Positions 23,501 through 32,825 of a DNA stretch of 64,000 nt are shown piece after piece (within the stretch, counting starts at the first letter, position 1; the number at the start of each line of letters is the position of its first letter). The DNA comes from Panopea generosa (Eukaryota; Mollusca; Bivalvia; Adapedonta; Hiatellidae). Position numbers and translations under genes: made by a program. The stretch is from the NCBI GenBank assembly GCA_029582155.1, contig CM055899.1:51680520-51744519 (forward strand). The letters run 5' to 3'. The notes beneath the pieces were generated by a model. It was given only the letters and a program-made list of their open reading frames with translations. It ran no database searches and was not told where the DNA came from.

Positions 23501-23998
23501 AAAACTTATCTTAATTTTGACTGGCTATTTAATCATCCTTAATCAATGTCATTAAAACTATGTGCAATTGTACTGGAATCAGTCTAAAATCATGATCACC
23601 TGGATGCTTTTTTCAGATTTAAGTATTTCAAGTATATATTTAAATATGTTGGTGAAACGGAAGCCAGGTTTTATGTATGTTGTCTTCTAAGTGTCTTTGT
23701 AAGTGGAGAGTGATCCTGGAATGGGTATTTATGTCATCACTATATAAATGTTTATCCTGGTATGCCCAAAAAAGTCTTATTTCAAAAAGTTAGATCTAAT
23801 TGTAGATCAGCTTTCCAAAAGCATGTCCATATATATAACATATACATCTTATTTTATTTTCAGGATGCATACAATCATGTTAAGAAATGCTGTCATGCAA
23901 TTAGGCCAAATAGAGGGTTCGTGGAGCAACTATCCAAATGGGAACAGCAGTTATATGGTGGCAAAACATTAACGGACATCTCAGACCCACACTTCTAA
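985..23998 (+). CDS. STYXL1: STYXL1 (MK-STYX) pseudophosphatase, complete gene span, nine coding exons
   Basis: Exons join in frame as 985-1087, 2769-2830, 3163-3262, 12336-12404, 15257-15324, 16769-16914, 22249-22346, 22794-22906 and 23864-23998. They give 297 residues plus stop; the human protein is 313. Residues 1 to about 120 form a rhodanese/Cdc25-homology domain (LLEPTELYN, VYILKGGYEEF). Residues 135-297 form a dual-specificity phosphatase fold (YPTEIIPGFLYLGN, ISRSVSIVIAYMM, KWEQQLYGG, ISDPHF). The signature loop reads VFSNLGISRS (227-236), so the HC of HCx5R is Phe228-Ser229 and catalysis is not expected. Human MK-STYX likewise has FSTQGISRS; it is a known pseudophosphatase linked to stress granules (G3BP) and to the mitochondrial phosphatase PTPMT1. 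The start has a good Kozak context (ACCATGG). The acidic insert of the human linker is missing. Introns 3 and 6 carry large satellites. Confidence 0.95.
1230..1345 (-). mobile_element. tRNA-derived SINE (family S2)
   Basis: Reverse-oriented head (GTAGTGCAGTGGATAGAGCA) with the family body (AGAAGGTTCTACAAAGGAAACG). Confidence 0.55.
1690..1850 (-). mobile_element. tRNA-derived SINE (family S1)
   Basis: Reverse-oriented copy: GGTAGAGCATCAGATTGGTC, GGTTCAACCGTCCACCACAG and the tail region ending TAAGTTTAAA on the minus strand. Same family as 13610-13805. Confidence 0.65.
2440..2602 (-). mobile_element. tRNA-derived SINE (family S2)
   Basis: Minus-strand head GCGATAGTGTAGTGGATAGA, B-box region GGTTGCGGGTTTGATTCTCA, and body ACTCAGTTATTGTTCTACCC. 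Confidence 0.7.
2769..2830 (+). CDS. STYXL1: STYXL1 exon 2
   Basis: A TTTCAG acceptor is followed by codons for DARKKNEYNESHVVTAKKAP. This matches the rhodanese DxRxxxEYxxSHV motif at the same place as in human STYXL1. It ends in phase 0 before GTAGGT. Confidence 0.93.
3163..3262 (+). CDS. STYXL1: STYXL1 exon 3
   Basis: This exon encodes FVPFDAELECKQNVVVYDSN and then a short linker, the central rhodanese strand VVVYD. It ends in phase 1 at GTAAGT and is followed by the 9-kb intron that carries the 54-bp satellite. Confidence 0.92.
3407..3538 (+). mobile_element. tRNA-derived SINE (family S1), truncated at the satellite
   Basis: The head reads GTTCAGTGGTAGAGCATTGG and the body CTATGTGTGGTGTC with GCTTAGTACTGG. 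The 3' tail is missing where the 54-bp array begins. Confidence 0.7.
3540..9975. repeat. 54-bp satellite array (about 119 copies)
   Basis: A head-to-tail array fills most of STYXL1 intron 3. The unit is 54 bp, with the nearly invariant core CTAAAATAAGTGAGACAGGG followed by a variable CTGTCCTGACTTGTACTATT-type part. Because 54 is divisible by three, long stop-free frames run through it on both strands. Copies near the left edge are richest in the GAGACGGGG/GAGACGGAG variant, and the first and last few are the most diverged. Higher-order duplications are visible: roughly 7490-7945 recurs about 859 bp later, and an approximately 160-bp block at 8670 recurs at 8830. It abuts the truncated tail of a SINE at about 3535. 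Confidence 0.97.
11010..11185. repeat. 25-bp tandem repeat inside the piggyBac-class MITE
   Basis: The unit reads approximately GACGCCTTTGGACACCTCTA followed by ATATA, about seven to eight copies with small deletions. Confidence 0.85.
11231..11295. repeat. Near-perfect hairpin inside the MITE
   Basis: Two arms of about 32 bp (starting AAAACAGTGCAGGAAG and ending CTTCCTGCACTGTTTT) pair with only two or three mismatches and almost no loop. Confidence 0.9.
11519..11565. repeat. Poly-C and (CA)n microsatellite
   Basis: About 22 consecutive C are followed by about 11 CA dinucleotides. Confidence 0.95.
11945..12190 (+). mobile_element. SINE family S3
   Basis: A tRNA-like head (CTAAGGTCATAGGTTCAACT) is followed by the family body: AAAGTTTGCCAGTTACTTGC, GGTGGTTCTACC, CTTCCTCCACCAGTAAAACT and TGTTGAAAATGG. 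A second, head-only fragment precedes it near 11795-11860. Confidence 0.7.
12336..12404 (+). CDS. STYXL1: STYXL1 exon 4
   Basis: This 69-nt exon is too short for simple ORF listing. Between a TTTGAG acceptor (weak, G before AG) and a GTATGA donor it encodes DATDCGTLLWEMGSRNHVYI followed by LK. The phases fit both neighbours, and the end aligns with HPVYILKGGYE of human STYXL1. Confidence 0.88.
12587..13540 (+). mobile_element. Decayed mariner-like DNA transposon
   Basis: TA dinucleotides flank a roughly 954-bp element. The terminal inverted repeats read CAAGGGGGGATCAGAAAGTT at the left and, inverted, CGAGGGGGGAGCAGAGAGTT at the right; similarity continues through TAGACTTTT. Ends and TA target site fit the Tc1/mariner superfamily. 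A frame near 13205-13330 shows scattered residues in the arrangement of a mariner transposase C terminus (a Phe, then Cys-Lys-Trp, then Glu-Glu-Ser-Ile-Leu) with stops, so the element looks long dead. It lies in STYXL1 intron 4. Confidence 0.7.
13550..13605 (-). mobile_element. SINE family S3, 3' fragment
   Basis: TGGCATCCAGTTTTACATCT and GGAGGAACACCTCA match the inverted body of family S3. Confidence 0.5.
13610..13805 (+). mobile_element. tRNA-derived SINE (family S1)
   Basis: The A-box-like GGCCCAGTGGTAGAGC and B-box GGTTCGATCCT are followed by GGGCTATGTGTGG and a tail AAATAAGTTTGAA. It is the best-preserved copy in the window. Confidence 0.75.
14215..14765. mobile_element. Foldback element with long inverted arms
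   Basis: The left arm (GAGCACATATCCCATACA and TTAGCTGTATATGATCAT, about 14215-14315) is the reverse complement of the right arm (about 14605-14765) with roughly 80 percent identity by eye. The middle holds a smaller palindrome (TATAAAGCGT...ACGCTTTATA). No coding capacity is seen. Flanks are not clear enough to assign a superfamily. Confidence 0.6.
14890..14980 (-). mobile_element. SINE family S4, fragment
   Basis: Inverted body only, with CTGGAAGGTTAACCAGTACT and CTGCAAGTAACTGATAACTT. Confidence 0.55.
15257..15324 (+). CDS. STYXL1: STYXL1 exon 5
   Basis: This exon encodes GGYEEFSALYPFLRTQKIIF and then MPK, the C-terminal end of the rhodanese domain. FLRTQKII is identical to the human protein. 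It is phase 1 to phase 0. Confidence 0.93.
15411..15585. mobile_element. 175-bp TA-flanked MITE (mariner-class)
   Basis: CAGTCATACCTCTGATAAG at the left and, inverted, CAGTCAAACTTGTGCAAG at the right form terminal inverted repeats. TA flanks both ends (15409-15410 and 15586-15587). Internally GGCAAGT(T/G)G(T/C)TGCT occurs twice. Confidence 0.75.
15915..16090 (-). mobile_element. SINE family S3
   Basis: Inverted copy: GGAGGAACACCTCAGAATAA, AGCTGGCAAACTTATTCACA and a tRNA-like head toward 16090. Confidence 0.6.
16225..16320 (+). mobile_element. tRNA-derived SINE head (family S2)
   Basis: Plus-strand GGCTGCTCAAGCCAGAGGTT and GGTTCGATCCCCAGG; only the tRNA-like head is clear. Confidence 0.5.
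16485..16582 (-). mobile_element. tRNA-derived SINE (family S2), short copy
   Basis: Minus-strand head with GAGGTTGCAGGTTTGATCGC and the first part of the body (CGACCTAATGTGTC). Confidence 0.6.
16769..16914 (+). CDS. STYXL1: STYXL1 exon 6
   Basis: This exon encodes the start of the phosphatase-like domain: YPTEIIPGFLYLGNWRQG, YIQKDLKVKAHINCCVEAET. QKDLK(V/I)KAH is shared with human. It ends in phase 2 at GTAAGT. Confidence 0.94.
17393..21436. repeat. 57/58-bp satellite array (about 70 copies)
   Basis: This array lies in STYXL1 intron 6. The first roughly eight units (17403-17870) are a very homogeneous 58-bp variant with TTAAGTATTATTAAAATACT. The rest are 57 bp with GTACATAACATGTCAGGTGG and TTCAGTATACATAAATGTCA. 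Occasional units are longer by a TATATATA insertion. The 57-bp unit is divisible by three, which explains the repetitive open frames here. The array begins inside a diverged dispersed repeat (see 17205-17410). Confidence 0.97.
21585..21735 (+). mobile_element. SINE family S3
   Basis: CCTCCGTGGCTGAGTAGACT opens; AAGGTTTGCCAGTTACTAGG, CTCCACCATTAAATCTGGAT and GGAAATGGTGTAAAACCCAC follow. Confidence 0.65.
22249..22346 (+). CDS. STYXL1: STYXL1 exon 7
   Basis: This exon encodes YTEATSNLLHIQCDDTNDAD and then IYSKMEIACKFI. The region corresponds to the LLHIRIEDS segment, where active dual-specificity phosphatases place their general-acid Asp loop. It ends in phase 1. Confidence 0.92.
22794..22906 (+). 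CDS. STYXL1: STYXL1 exon 8 (dead signature motif)
   Basis: This exon encodes DNHKDKNNVVLVFSNLGI and continues SRSVSIVIAYMMRHKNCSLK. It holds the Phe-Ser replacement of the catalytic His-Cys, while the arginine of the phosphate-binding loop (Arg235) is kept. A second, in-frame acceptor lies 42 nt upstream (exon would start at 22752). Confidence 0.94.
22995..23172 (-). mobile_element. tRNA-derived SINE (family S2)
   Basis: Minus-strand copy in STYXL1 intron 8 with CACAGGTTGTGGGTGTGATC and ACTCAGTACTGGTTTGACCC. Confidence 0.7.
23864..23998 (+). CDS. STYXL1: STYXL1 exon 9 (terminal)
   Basis: This exon encodes DAYNHVKKCCHAIRPNRGFV, then EQLSKWEQQLYGG, and ends ISDPHF before TAA at 23996-23998. 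RPNRGFVxQLxxWE is the usual last helix of the phosphatase fold, and human ends IMDPLY. Confidence 0.95.
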   Translation, partial: DAYNHVKKCCHAIRPNRGFVEQLSKWEQQLYGGKTLTDISDPHF

Positions 23999-24023
23999 CA
24001 TGTGATTAACAGAGTTATTACGT

Positions 24024-24029
24024 AATAAA
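24024..24029 (+). terminator. Candidate STYXL1 polyadenylation signal
   Basis: An AATAAA lies 26 nt after the stop codon, giving a very short 3' UTR if used. Further AATAAA copies follow around 24184, so a longer UTR is equally possible. Confidence 0.4.
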
Positions 24030-24834
24030 TCATACTGTCTCTTTTGAGCATTTTGTCATGATATTGATACGGTCAAAGACTTAAATAGAGAATGAAAAGC
24101 AACTGATTGAGAATTTATTCACACAAAATCTTGTGAAATCTTGTTTTAAATTGTCTTAATTTACATTCCATCTCAGGAATACAAATAAAAATTATTTCTT
24201 TGCATAATGAAATTCTCAACAAAATGAGACCAATTCCAGCATATTGTTTTTAAAATTGTTGATGTATTTTGATTACAAAATTTATATACTGCAGCTAAAA
24301 AATCAACAAAAGTACTTGAAATTTTACTTCAAACTGCAAATTCTTTAATTCAAGATCATTATTCTGCATGATTGAAACATTATAAAACATCTAAGGTTAC
24401 ATACAGCTTAAATTTTATTTGTAAGAAACCAGTTAGTTGCCTGTGAAATCTGAATGATTAATTTGCCACATAATGATTAGTTCTCTGTGTGCTATTTGGC
24501 AACATTTAACAGAGAGATGATAGTTTCCGATCCTTCTATATATAAGTCCTGGGTACTTTATACAGCTGGACCAGCTTTTTTTCATTTGACAGCTTAATTT
24601 GGCAGTTTCAGCTCACTTTAGCTATGACACTAAAGCTATATTGCCGATGATACTGGGTATCTTACATTAAAAAGTGTGTATTATTTATGAATGTTTTATA
24701 CTTCCAAAAACACTATATCAGGCATTTTTAAGTGTGCATGTATTTTTTTATCACATACATTTACATGTTTTGTACATATCATTATTTATATTTTACTCTT
24801 GTTTAAAGTCTGTTATCATCTTGTTTCCACTGCT

Positions 24835-25345
24835 ACAAGATCTTGTTATACCTACAGTAAAAATTATTTTGTTATACCTGATCTTGTTATATCTATGGTG
24901 AAATGATCTGTTATATCTATGGTGAAGATTTTCTGTTATATCTATGATATACATTATCTGTTATATCAATAGTGAAAATGATCTGTTATATCTATGGTGA
25001 AGATTATTTTGTTATATCTATGGTGAAAATTATCTTGTTATAGCTATAGTGAAGATGGTATGTTATATATATGATATAGATTATCTGTTATATCTATAGT
25101 GAAGATTATCTTGTTGTAGCTATAGTGAAGATGGTATGTTATATCTATGACATAGATTATCTGTTATATCAATAGTGAAGATTATCTTGTTATAGCTATA
25201 GCAAAGATGGTATGTTATATCTATGATATAGATTATCTGTTATACCTATAGTGAATATTATCTTGTTATAGCTATAGTGAAGATGGTATGTTATATCTAT
25301 GGTGAAGATTATTTTGTTATATCTTTGGTAAAGATGATTTTTGTT
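24835..25345. repeat. Minisatellite of about 25 bp downstream of STYXL1
   Basis: About 20 diverged copies of a TGTTATATCTATGGTGAAGA plus TTATC unit. Confidence 0.85.
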
Positions 25346-27409
25346 ATAGTTGTTAACTGTGAATTATTTGTTAATCTTTTATGTTTTTTTGTGGTATGAT
25401 TTATATCTGCTATTTATCTTTAAGCAAATTTTTATACTATTTCTACATACATTGTTCTGTTTTCTATATACACATGATACTTTAAGTTTGTGTTATTGTC
25501 TATTGTTTATTAAGGTTTATTTACAATGTATTTAAGCCTTCACATGTTCTTTCTTTTTTTCTTTTTTTTAAAGAAAATGATTTGTTGGAATACGATGTAA
25601 TCATAAATGGTTTATATTTTGGTTTACAAACATAATAAAGGAATGAATATTTGTTAAAGCATTTAATTTTTGTTACGAAATTGCACAAAAAATATTTATT
25701 CATAATTATATAACAGGTAAACTTAATTATCTTCATGTACAGCTATACAAATTGCTATCAAGGATTTCCTGAAATGGCACTCTACTTCTTTACCATGCTC
25801 TCCACTTCAAAGCTATTTTTTAGATTATTTCTTCCCCAGTTATTTAAAAATAAAAGTTTTTTTCCACACCATTGTTTTGTACAAATACTCTTGAGATACA
25901 ATTTTTTCTAGTTGCCAGTTATTTCACGGTAAGCAAAATCAATAAATTAAATGTGATAATATTCGTAATGTCGCATAATGTGGTAGTTTGCGAGAGAACT
26001 ATACACATATAACTGCTGGTGCTTGGTTCTAATATACAAAACACATACATTGTAATTGTATAATATTATTTTTTTTATTATAACTAAGCTGATTATTATA
26101 TGCCTTGAGTAATATACAGCGATAACTGTTCTTTTTTTTTTTTTAAGGTCAATAATGTAAATCACTAATTGAATTTGCCTGAACTGAAGTGGGCCAGAGA
26201 TTGTAAAATTGGCTTTGAAGGCCATAGGCCATGGGCAAATATGACTCTCCAAGAACCAGTAACTGTGGCAATTATAAATCAATTTATCAAGGATAGTTTT
26301 ATTTAATCCACCTCTACTTTAATGTCAAATTGGGCTTGTTTTTCATTCTCGTCCAGTTTGTGTTATTTGAACTAAGCATTTTCCTCAATGTTAAAGCTAC
26401 TTTAATACAACAGAGTTGACTTTTAATTATCATTATTTAGGTATGGATATGTTTTCAGACAGACCAAGATGTAGTTGAGAAAAATAATAAGTTTTAGGGT
26501 CCAATGGTTCAGTTTGTGCATTTATATTCATTCATATCAAAATAGCACTTATTACATTGGGTGGCTTTGCTTTTCATTAGAAAGAAGTACTGATTTCTGT
26601 AATGCTTTAAAGTTGTTGTCCTTACTTACATTAGAAAAAATTATTCCAGTTCTAGTGGTGCCAAATTTGCGTTTCTGTTGTTTGGTGCCAAATACGATCC
26701 AGTAATTTGATTTGATAGCTGATTGATTTAATTCCATGCAGCGTTATTACCCTTGAATTTTATTTTCTTCTGGATTTGTGACATTTTCAGTGATAGGTCT
26801 GGGGTTTGTTTTTAGTCATTGAGAGTTAGCTTGAAATTTTACTTCCAATTTGCATCGGACCCTTTCAAGGTGCATACGAGTAACACGCCAAGTTATCATT
26901 TATTTGACATTGGTTTTGAAATTACTTGAATCTGCAAGTAAAGATATGTTTTATTGGTGAATTGGTCTAAACTTTGACTAAAAGATGTTTATCTTATTTC
27001 CAATGCATCTGTAAGGTTGTTTGTTTAATATACCTCTTTATATTTCTTTTTTTGTGCCCATAATAATTACGATACTGTGAGAATGAGTTTTATAGATGAT
27101 ATTTATGACTGTTTGCTATAACTATATTGATCCAATGTCTGCCAATCTATACTTTTTGTTTATAAAGTATCATTTCACATAACAAAGATGTTGTTTTTCT
27201 TTTAAAATCACTCGAGCATACCAACTCGCATGTGATCTCTTTGTGTGCGTCATTCACCATTTGTCATATTTTCCTTGAACAAAAACTCCACCGAAACGGG
27301 AGAAATGTTTTTAAATTATTTTTAAGTAGCATGATGTTGATGGTATGGAATTCAATAGGGTTAACATTTTAAAAATCACCTTCTCATGATATTTTATGGC
27401 ATTTATCTC
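25346..27409. other. Intergenic, no gene recognised
   Basis: AT-rich sequence between the STYXL1 minisatellite and a SINE. Short open frames have no family resemblance, no codon structure and no splice context. Confidence 0.6.
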
Positions 27410-27670
27410 GTGTAGGAGGCCAGACTTGGTTACCTTTTTCGGTAACACATCTTGCTATCAATCCGGGGTCGTGAGTTAAATGTCCTCCTGGTCACAATCA
27501 CCTTGATCATTGTGTCTCATTATCATTTATCTCTGTTTCAAGTGGGAAAGTTATCAGTTACTTGCAGAGATGGATGTGCTCCAGTACTGGTTAACCTTCC
27601 AGGATCCAAGCAAAGAGTGGTCAGGTTAACTGATCGCCTGTTGCTCTCGATGGTATGAAAAAAACTAAAT
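27410..27670 (+). mobile_element. SINE family S4 (longest copy)
   Basis: CAAGTGGGAAAGTTATCAGT, TACTTGCAGAGATGGATGTG and TACTGGTTAACCTTCCAGGA are shared with the copies at 14890-14980 (inverted) and 40010-40150. The left part has a tRNA-like GTAGGAGGCCAGACTTGG. Confidence 0.6.
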
Positions 27671-27750
27671 ATTCAAACAAAACTCACGGAGGAGGAGATT
27701 TTAGTTTATACTATTTTAATTTAGCTAGCATTAGTTTTCATTGAATTGAA

Positions 27751-28425
27751 GTAGTTGTATAATTATGTATATAATCGTAATATTTTAGACATTTTGATGA
27801 AGTGGTCAAATCGGAAAATTAATGTTGCAGTTACGGCCCTTGGATCGTCACACATTGCGCTAGTTGACCTCTATGCACCATAGTGTCTACATTTTTATTG
27901 GATCCTCATGAAACTTACAAAGTAGTTATGTAATCATAATATTTCAGACAAGTTCATGAAATGGTCAAATCGGTTAATCACTTAAGAGTTACGGCTCTTG
28001 AATCGCCAAACAATGCGCTAGTTGACCTGTGAACTCTCGAGTTCCTTCATTTTTTTATTTGACCCTCACCAATCTTACACAGTAGTTATATAATCATAAT
28101 ATCTCGGACAATAACAGAAAGTGGTTAAATCAGATTATTAATGTTCGAGTTACCGCCCTTGAACCATGTAAGATTACGTTAGTTGCGCACTGTCACACTT
28201 GCTTTTTTATTCGATCCTCACCAATCTTACACAGTAGTTATATAATCATAATATCTCGGACAATAACAGAAAGTGGTTAAATCAGAGTATTAATGTTCGA
28301 GTTACCGCCCTTGAACCATGTAAGATTACGTTAGTTGCGCACTGTCACACATGCTTTTTTTATTCGACCCTCACCAATCTTATATGGAAGTTATATAACC
28401 ATCTCTAAGACGTTCTTGGAATGGC
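27751..28425. repeat. Tandem repeat of about 150-165 bp, four and a half copies
   Basis: Copies start near 27751, 27921, 28082, 28233 and 28386, each with GTAGTTATATAATCATAATA, AGTTAC(G/C)GCCCTTG and CCTCACCAATCTTA. Copies 3 and 4 are nearly identical; copies 1 and 2 are older. Confidence 0.85.
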
Positions 28426-28473
28426 CAAAATCCTCCGTATTTTCTAAATATTGTTCAAAATACTTTATAATTT

Positions 28474-28547
28474 GTCCCATCAGTGCAATAAGGTACGAAG
28501 TGTATATGCAATAAAAAGGCACTTGGTACCTTATTGTACCAACGGAG
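28474..28547. mobile_element. 74-bp palindromic MITE, copy 1
   Basis: GTCCCATCAGTGCAATAAGG at the left and, inverted, GCTCCGTTGGTACAATAAGG at the right form most of the element. A second copy of the same length is at 58594-58667. Confidence 0.65.
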
Positions 28548-28769
28548 CGCGGATATTCGGTATCAAAAAATAGTTTTCCAAACGCAATCTATGACAGCAG
28601 TCATAATTTAATTAGAGTTGTCTCAATTAATATATTGAGTTATGTCCTTTTAATTTCAATGCCTTAAATATTCCGGCTTTACACTCCTAACACTATCATC
28701 ATAAAACTGCCAACACCTGGCGCGTTTACTATGCACGCTATTTCAAGGTTTACACCTAATAAACAATAT

Positions 28770-29065
28770 TTTATCTTAGAAAAAGTCCGAATGACGACAT
28801 AAAGGTCGTCGAACAGTATTTAAGTGATTTCTATTTATAGATATTTATGTGTCGACGTGCCGTAAAACACCATTCATTCATTCATTCATTCTATTTATAG
28901 AATGGGAAATTCGCTCTAATATAAATATCGATTTTGTCGCGTTTTGGCCGGTTTGACATACCAAACCATTGGGATTGTCTTTATTTATGATAATCAGACG
29001 CGTTTTATCCATTTTAGAAATAATTTTATTTTTTGATACATTTATAGGTGTCAAGTTATCCTGAT
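28770..29065. repeat. Dispersed repeat, copy 1 (pair with 38950-39180)
   Basis: ATCTTAGAAA(A/G)AGTCCGAATGA, ATCGATTTTGTC(G/A)CGTTTTGG and ATACCAAACCATT occur in the same order in both copies. The 48-bp retroposed insert is present only in this copy. Confidence 0.7.
28841..28888 (+). mobile_element. 48-bp retroposed end with (ATTC)n tail and 12-bp target duplication
   Basis: The insert ATATTTATGTGTCGACGTGC then CGTAAAACAC and (CATT)n lies between two copies of TTCTATTTATAG (28829-28840 and 28889-28900). Size, tail and duplication are those of an extremely 5'-truncated retroposed element. Confidence 0.7.
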
Positions 29066-29655
29066 ATACTCCCCGATATATTCAGAAACGTTGTTGATTG
29101 AAAATATATCAAAATTGCCATATACCACGTGACCACGTAAGAGAAACAATTAAGGACTGGTTCCGAACTGAAGACAAACTCTTGATAAATGCAAGTAAAA
29201 GCTATTTATTGCAGGTACGAAGTTATTACAAAACATATGCACGACTTGACAATACTCTGATTAACTGGTATGCGTAAACGCCATTGCATTACCTATATAT
29301 GTGTAAGGACGTACACGTGTATGTATGTAAGTACGTACACGTGCAAGCAATGTAATTATTAAAACCCAATACGTATATATGAGAAATAGTTGTAAATTAT
29401 GTTTGCTCAAACACGTGTGCAAACTGGATACTAGTCATACGATTAAATGAGAAAAAAATGTATTTTTTATCTAATATAACGAATAAATTTATTAATAATA
29501 CACAAAACACACAATTGGTTAAAAAAAACAACCATAGTAAATCTTGAAGGCTGCGTTTATCATATTAACTATTCCTAAGAGATTTCACATCTCCACGAAG
29601 GCAGTTTGGTTGGGAAAGTGGCATATGTTATCTGGTTATGGGATACAAAGACCCC

Positions 29656-29659
<4 letters not shown>

Positions 29660-29743
<84 letters not shown>
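29660..29743. repeat. (CT)n microsatellite
   Basis: About 40 CT units with one interruption. Confidence 0.95.
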
Positions 29744-29745
<2 letters not shown>

Positions 29746-31490
29746 ATTTATATATGCATGTAAACAAAGACTCATTTTTACATTTCCATACACTATAAAG
29801 TATTTCTAAACGCAGGATAAACAGGCTATGATGAAAACTGGGCTGACGTATGCGACTCTATACAAACGTGTTATCAGTGGAGATCGTTTTGACAGACATA
29901 CATTTGAAACGGACTAATCCAAATTCTTCTAAATCACCATTTCAATAAGAAATACTTAAACACTGGTATTGTCAACAACATGGGTACCTGTCTTATATTG
30001 TATTTTACGTCGCGTTTATAAATACATGCTATATATTACCAGTAGAAGAAATTGAGGGTAAGAAATCTGACTCAATCGTCTTCAATGGAGGATATTTTAA
30101 CGAACGGTATGCTTTAGGCAGCACATTAATTCCGGAACCACCACCGACAGGTGAACCAGTGTTTTAGTGAAACGTGAAATAAATTAAACAAAAGCTGACC
30201 GGGTTCTGAAAAAACGTTTCAGGAATGTACGGATATGAGTTGTTTTAAACAACAAGCAGTAGATAAAAAAAAGTTTTTAAAGATTATTCTAGTTTTTATA
30301 AAATTGAGTCTGAAACCTTCACCGGTAGGTAAAATAACTATGTTGAAATTACCATCTACATGGGAGAGCTAGGGACCCACAATGATATTTCACATTTACA
30401 CCAAACATGACCCAAAACTTACACCAAAAAGATAAATATGTCAGAAAGAGTTGTATCTTTACCGAAACATAACCCCGAATTTCACCAGTAAAACAAAATA
30501 TAGCCTCCAAACTTTTTATAAGCATTGTGATATAGGCCAGAAAAACATCCTTATTTTTACCAAATATGACCTGTAACTTTTCATATGCTGATGAAACATT
30601 CATTAACAAAACAAAAGAGATGACAGAAACAATAGTTCTTTTTTTTTAATTTTTTCATCAGCAGAACAAAATATATGAGAACAAGCTTCCATTTTAAAAA
30701 AGGTTGACCACGAAATATTTCATTTTCAGAATATAACAATTCCTTCGTCGGGAGAAACTCTATATTAATAAAAACACGTCCACAAATATAGCTCTAAGTA
30801 AAAAAGAAAATAATGTAAACTGTATTTCAAATACAATTAAAAACCTTCCCCTCTACATCACTGTTTAATTGCAACATTTAAATAAAATACATTTTGCCAT
30901 ACTCCATATATACGCTATGCGATACAGGTGCTTCAAAATTATCCTGGCACACAGATCATTTATAAGACAAAAAAAAAGAAAACAAAATACAACACAACAA
31001 TAAATGCAAAATTCCACATATTATTAACAATAATTAGCATTGGTAACCCAAAAGATTGTTAAAGCTGACCGTTGATTTCTGTTGCTTTGTCGCATGCCGC
31101 AGTGATCCCCGTCTTTGTAGTGTTTAAGGTAGTTCATCTGGCGTAAATTATTAAAAATGTGTACAATTGTTCAATGAAACCTTAGCCTTTGTTTCAGTTT
31201 CTTTTTAAATATTATATCACAGTATTAAATACGTCCCCTAGCAGTACGTATTTTCGGACAGTTTTCGCAGTTTTCCCTTTAAAATGATCGATATTAATTC
31301 AAAATTGATTTCTAAAATGTTCTGAATGACTTACTTTATTTCATGTGTACAGATAAAATACAATTTGTCCGCGTTTAAATCAATACCGTCGTAATGATTA
31401 GAAGTATAGGAAACACAGCTTGTATTTTATCTGTATAAACCTTATAATTCCTATAAGGGGAAACGGCGAAAATCGTCAGAAAAATACCTA

Positions 31491-31520
31491 CTGCTGGTGG
31501 TGGTGGTGGTGGTGGTGGTA
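31491..31520. repeat. (TGG)n microsatellite
   Basis: About nine GGT/TGG units. Confidence 0.9.
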
Positions 31521-32049
31521 GGGACGGGTCGCTTTTAATGAGAAACTGATTTAAAAAACAAAGCTAAAAAACGAAGGCTAAGACTTCAAAGTACAAGTGT
31601 ACAGATTTTTGATAATTTACTCCAGATGTAAAAAATCTGATAGGAATACCTATTGCTTTCTCCTATGCGGCGGTCCCCGTCAGAGTATAACTGTTATGCA
31701 ATTATCGGCAACAAAAGCAATAGTTTAAAATCAATGACCATACATCTAATATAATTCATCAACGATGATATAAAAATTATTGCTGTAAAATAAAATTCAA
31801 TATAAAATACATGTATGAATGCAAAAACAATCAATGATTAAATATAATAAATGTTTGAATAAAATCTATGAACATCTTGAATATCATTCTAACATAATCA
31901 CTCTATGAACCCCCTCCCTTCCCCACCCCCGATATATTTGACATCCCCAAAGGCTCAGGGCATTAGGTCGTTATAAGTTGTCTAAATGACGAATGTTGCG
32001 TTTTGTATATTTAAAAAATTTCAAGGCAACCTTTAGTTTAAATATTTAT

Positions 32050-32205
32050 TTGTTTTAGCTCGATTGCTCTCATGGCTTATATAAACCGCACTCGAACTGG
32101 CAGTGAGTGTTGTTTCTTAGAAACATCAGGTCGAAGCTACGGATCGAACACGCAATCTCTGTCGTGAGCGACCAACAGTTGATCCATTACACTACCGCCC
32201 CGCTA
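32050..32205 (-). mobile_element. tRNA-derived SINE (family S2)
   Basis: Minus-strand copy in the intergenic region: GGCGGTAGTGTAATGGATCA, GATTGCGTGTTCGATCCGTA and ACTCACTGCCAG. Confidence 0.7.
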
Positions 32206-32689
32206 GATTAAAAATGTAAAAAAAAACTGTTATGTATACAGCAAATCTTAACACATTTATGAGACACTGCGTGGACGCCTATAATGCTTTATCGATACAC
32301 AAGGCAATGATCGTTTATGTGCAATTCTCTTCCACCAAGACATTAACTTACATAGTACTTTAGGTAACAGCGGTCATCGGAATATGGAACAGTCAGAGGC
32401 AAAAATACTCGGGATAGAAATTTCAGAATATGTAATTTGAAGTAAAAACATTAACAAGAAATTTTGATATACTTATAAATTTCAATGACACTCTAACATA
32501 ATATTATATCATCTGGTATCTACGTAATTTGTTATAACACGTTACTAAAATGCCATTATGTACAGTGTTTTAAGAAAATGATTTTTTTAGTTCCAAGTCC
32601 GAGTTTTAGGCTAAATTTAGGTCCTGGGTTGAATAGATCTGTAAAAGCATAAAAGTCCCTGTCCGTCCCACAATTCAAAGTACCCTGTC

Positions 32690-32825
32690 TTTTATTTACT
32701 AAATCGTGACGTAATAATAATAGTTCAACTTCCGCTGAAGCAACTGACCAATGAACATGGTCGTATGCAACTACCATGTAACGGTCCCTAGGGGGGAGGG
32801 GTTGGACCGTTTCTGCAGTCCATCT
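32690..32825 (-). mobile_element. MITE family A, degraded copy in the intergenic region
   Basis: CGTGACGTAA, CAACTGACCAATG, ACGGTCCCTAGG and TCTGCAG recall the left half of the family in reverse. It is the most diverged copy. Confidence 0.45.

Larger units (their letters stand above)
29066..32049. other. Intergenic, no gene recognised
   Basis: Apart from the CT and TGG microsatellites I see only AT-rich unique-looking sequence with poly-A/T runs. A weakly repetitive ACCAAA-ATGACC stretch is visible at 30395-30575. Confidence 0.6.

Noticed and set aside
29544-29809. Ser-Leu and Arg-Glu repeat frames
   Set aside because: Translations of the CT microsatellite.
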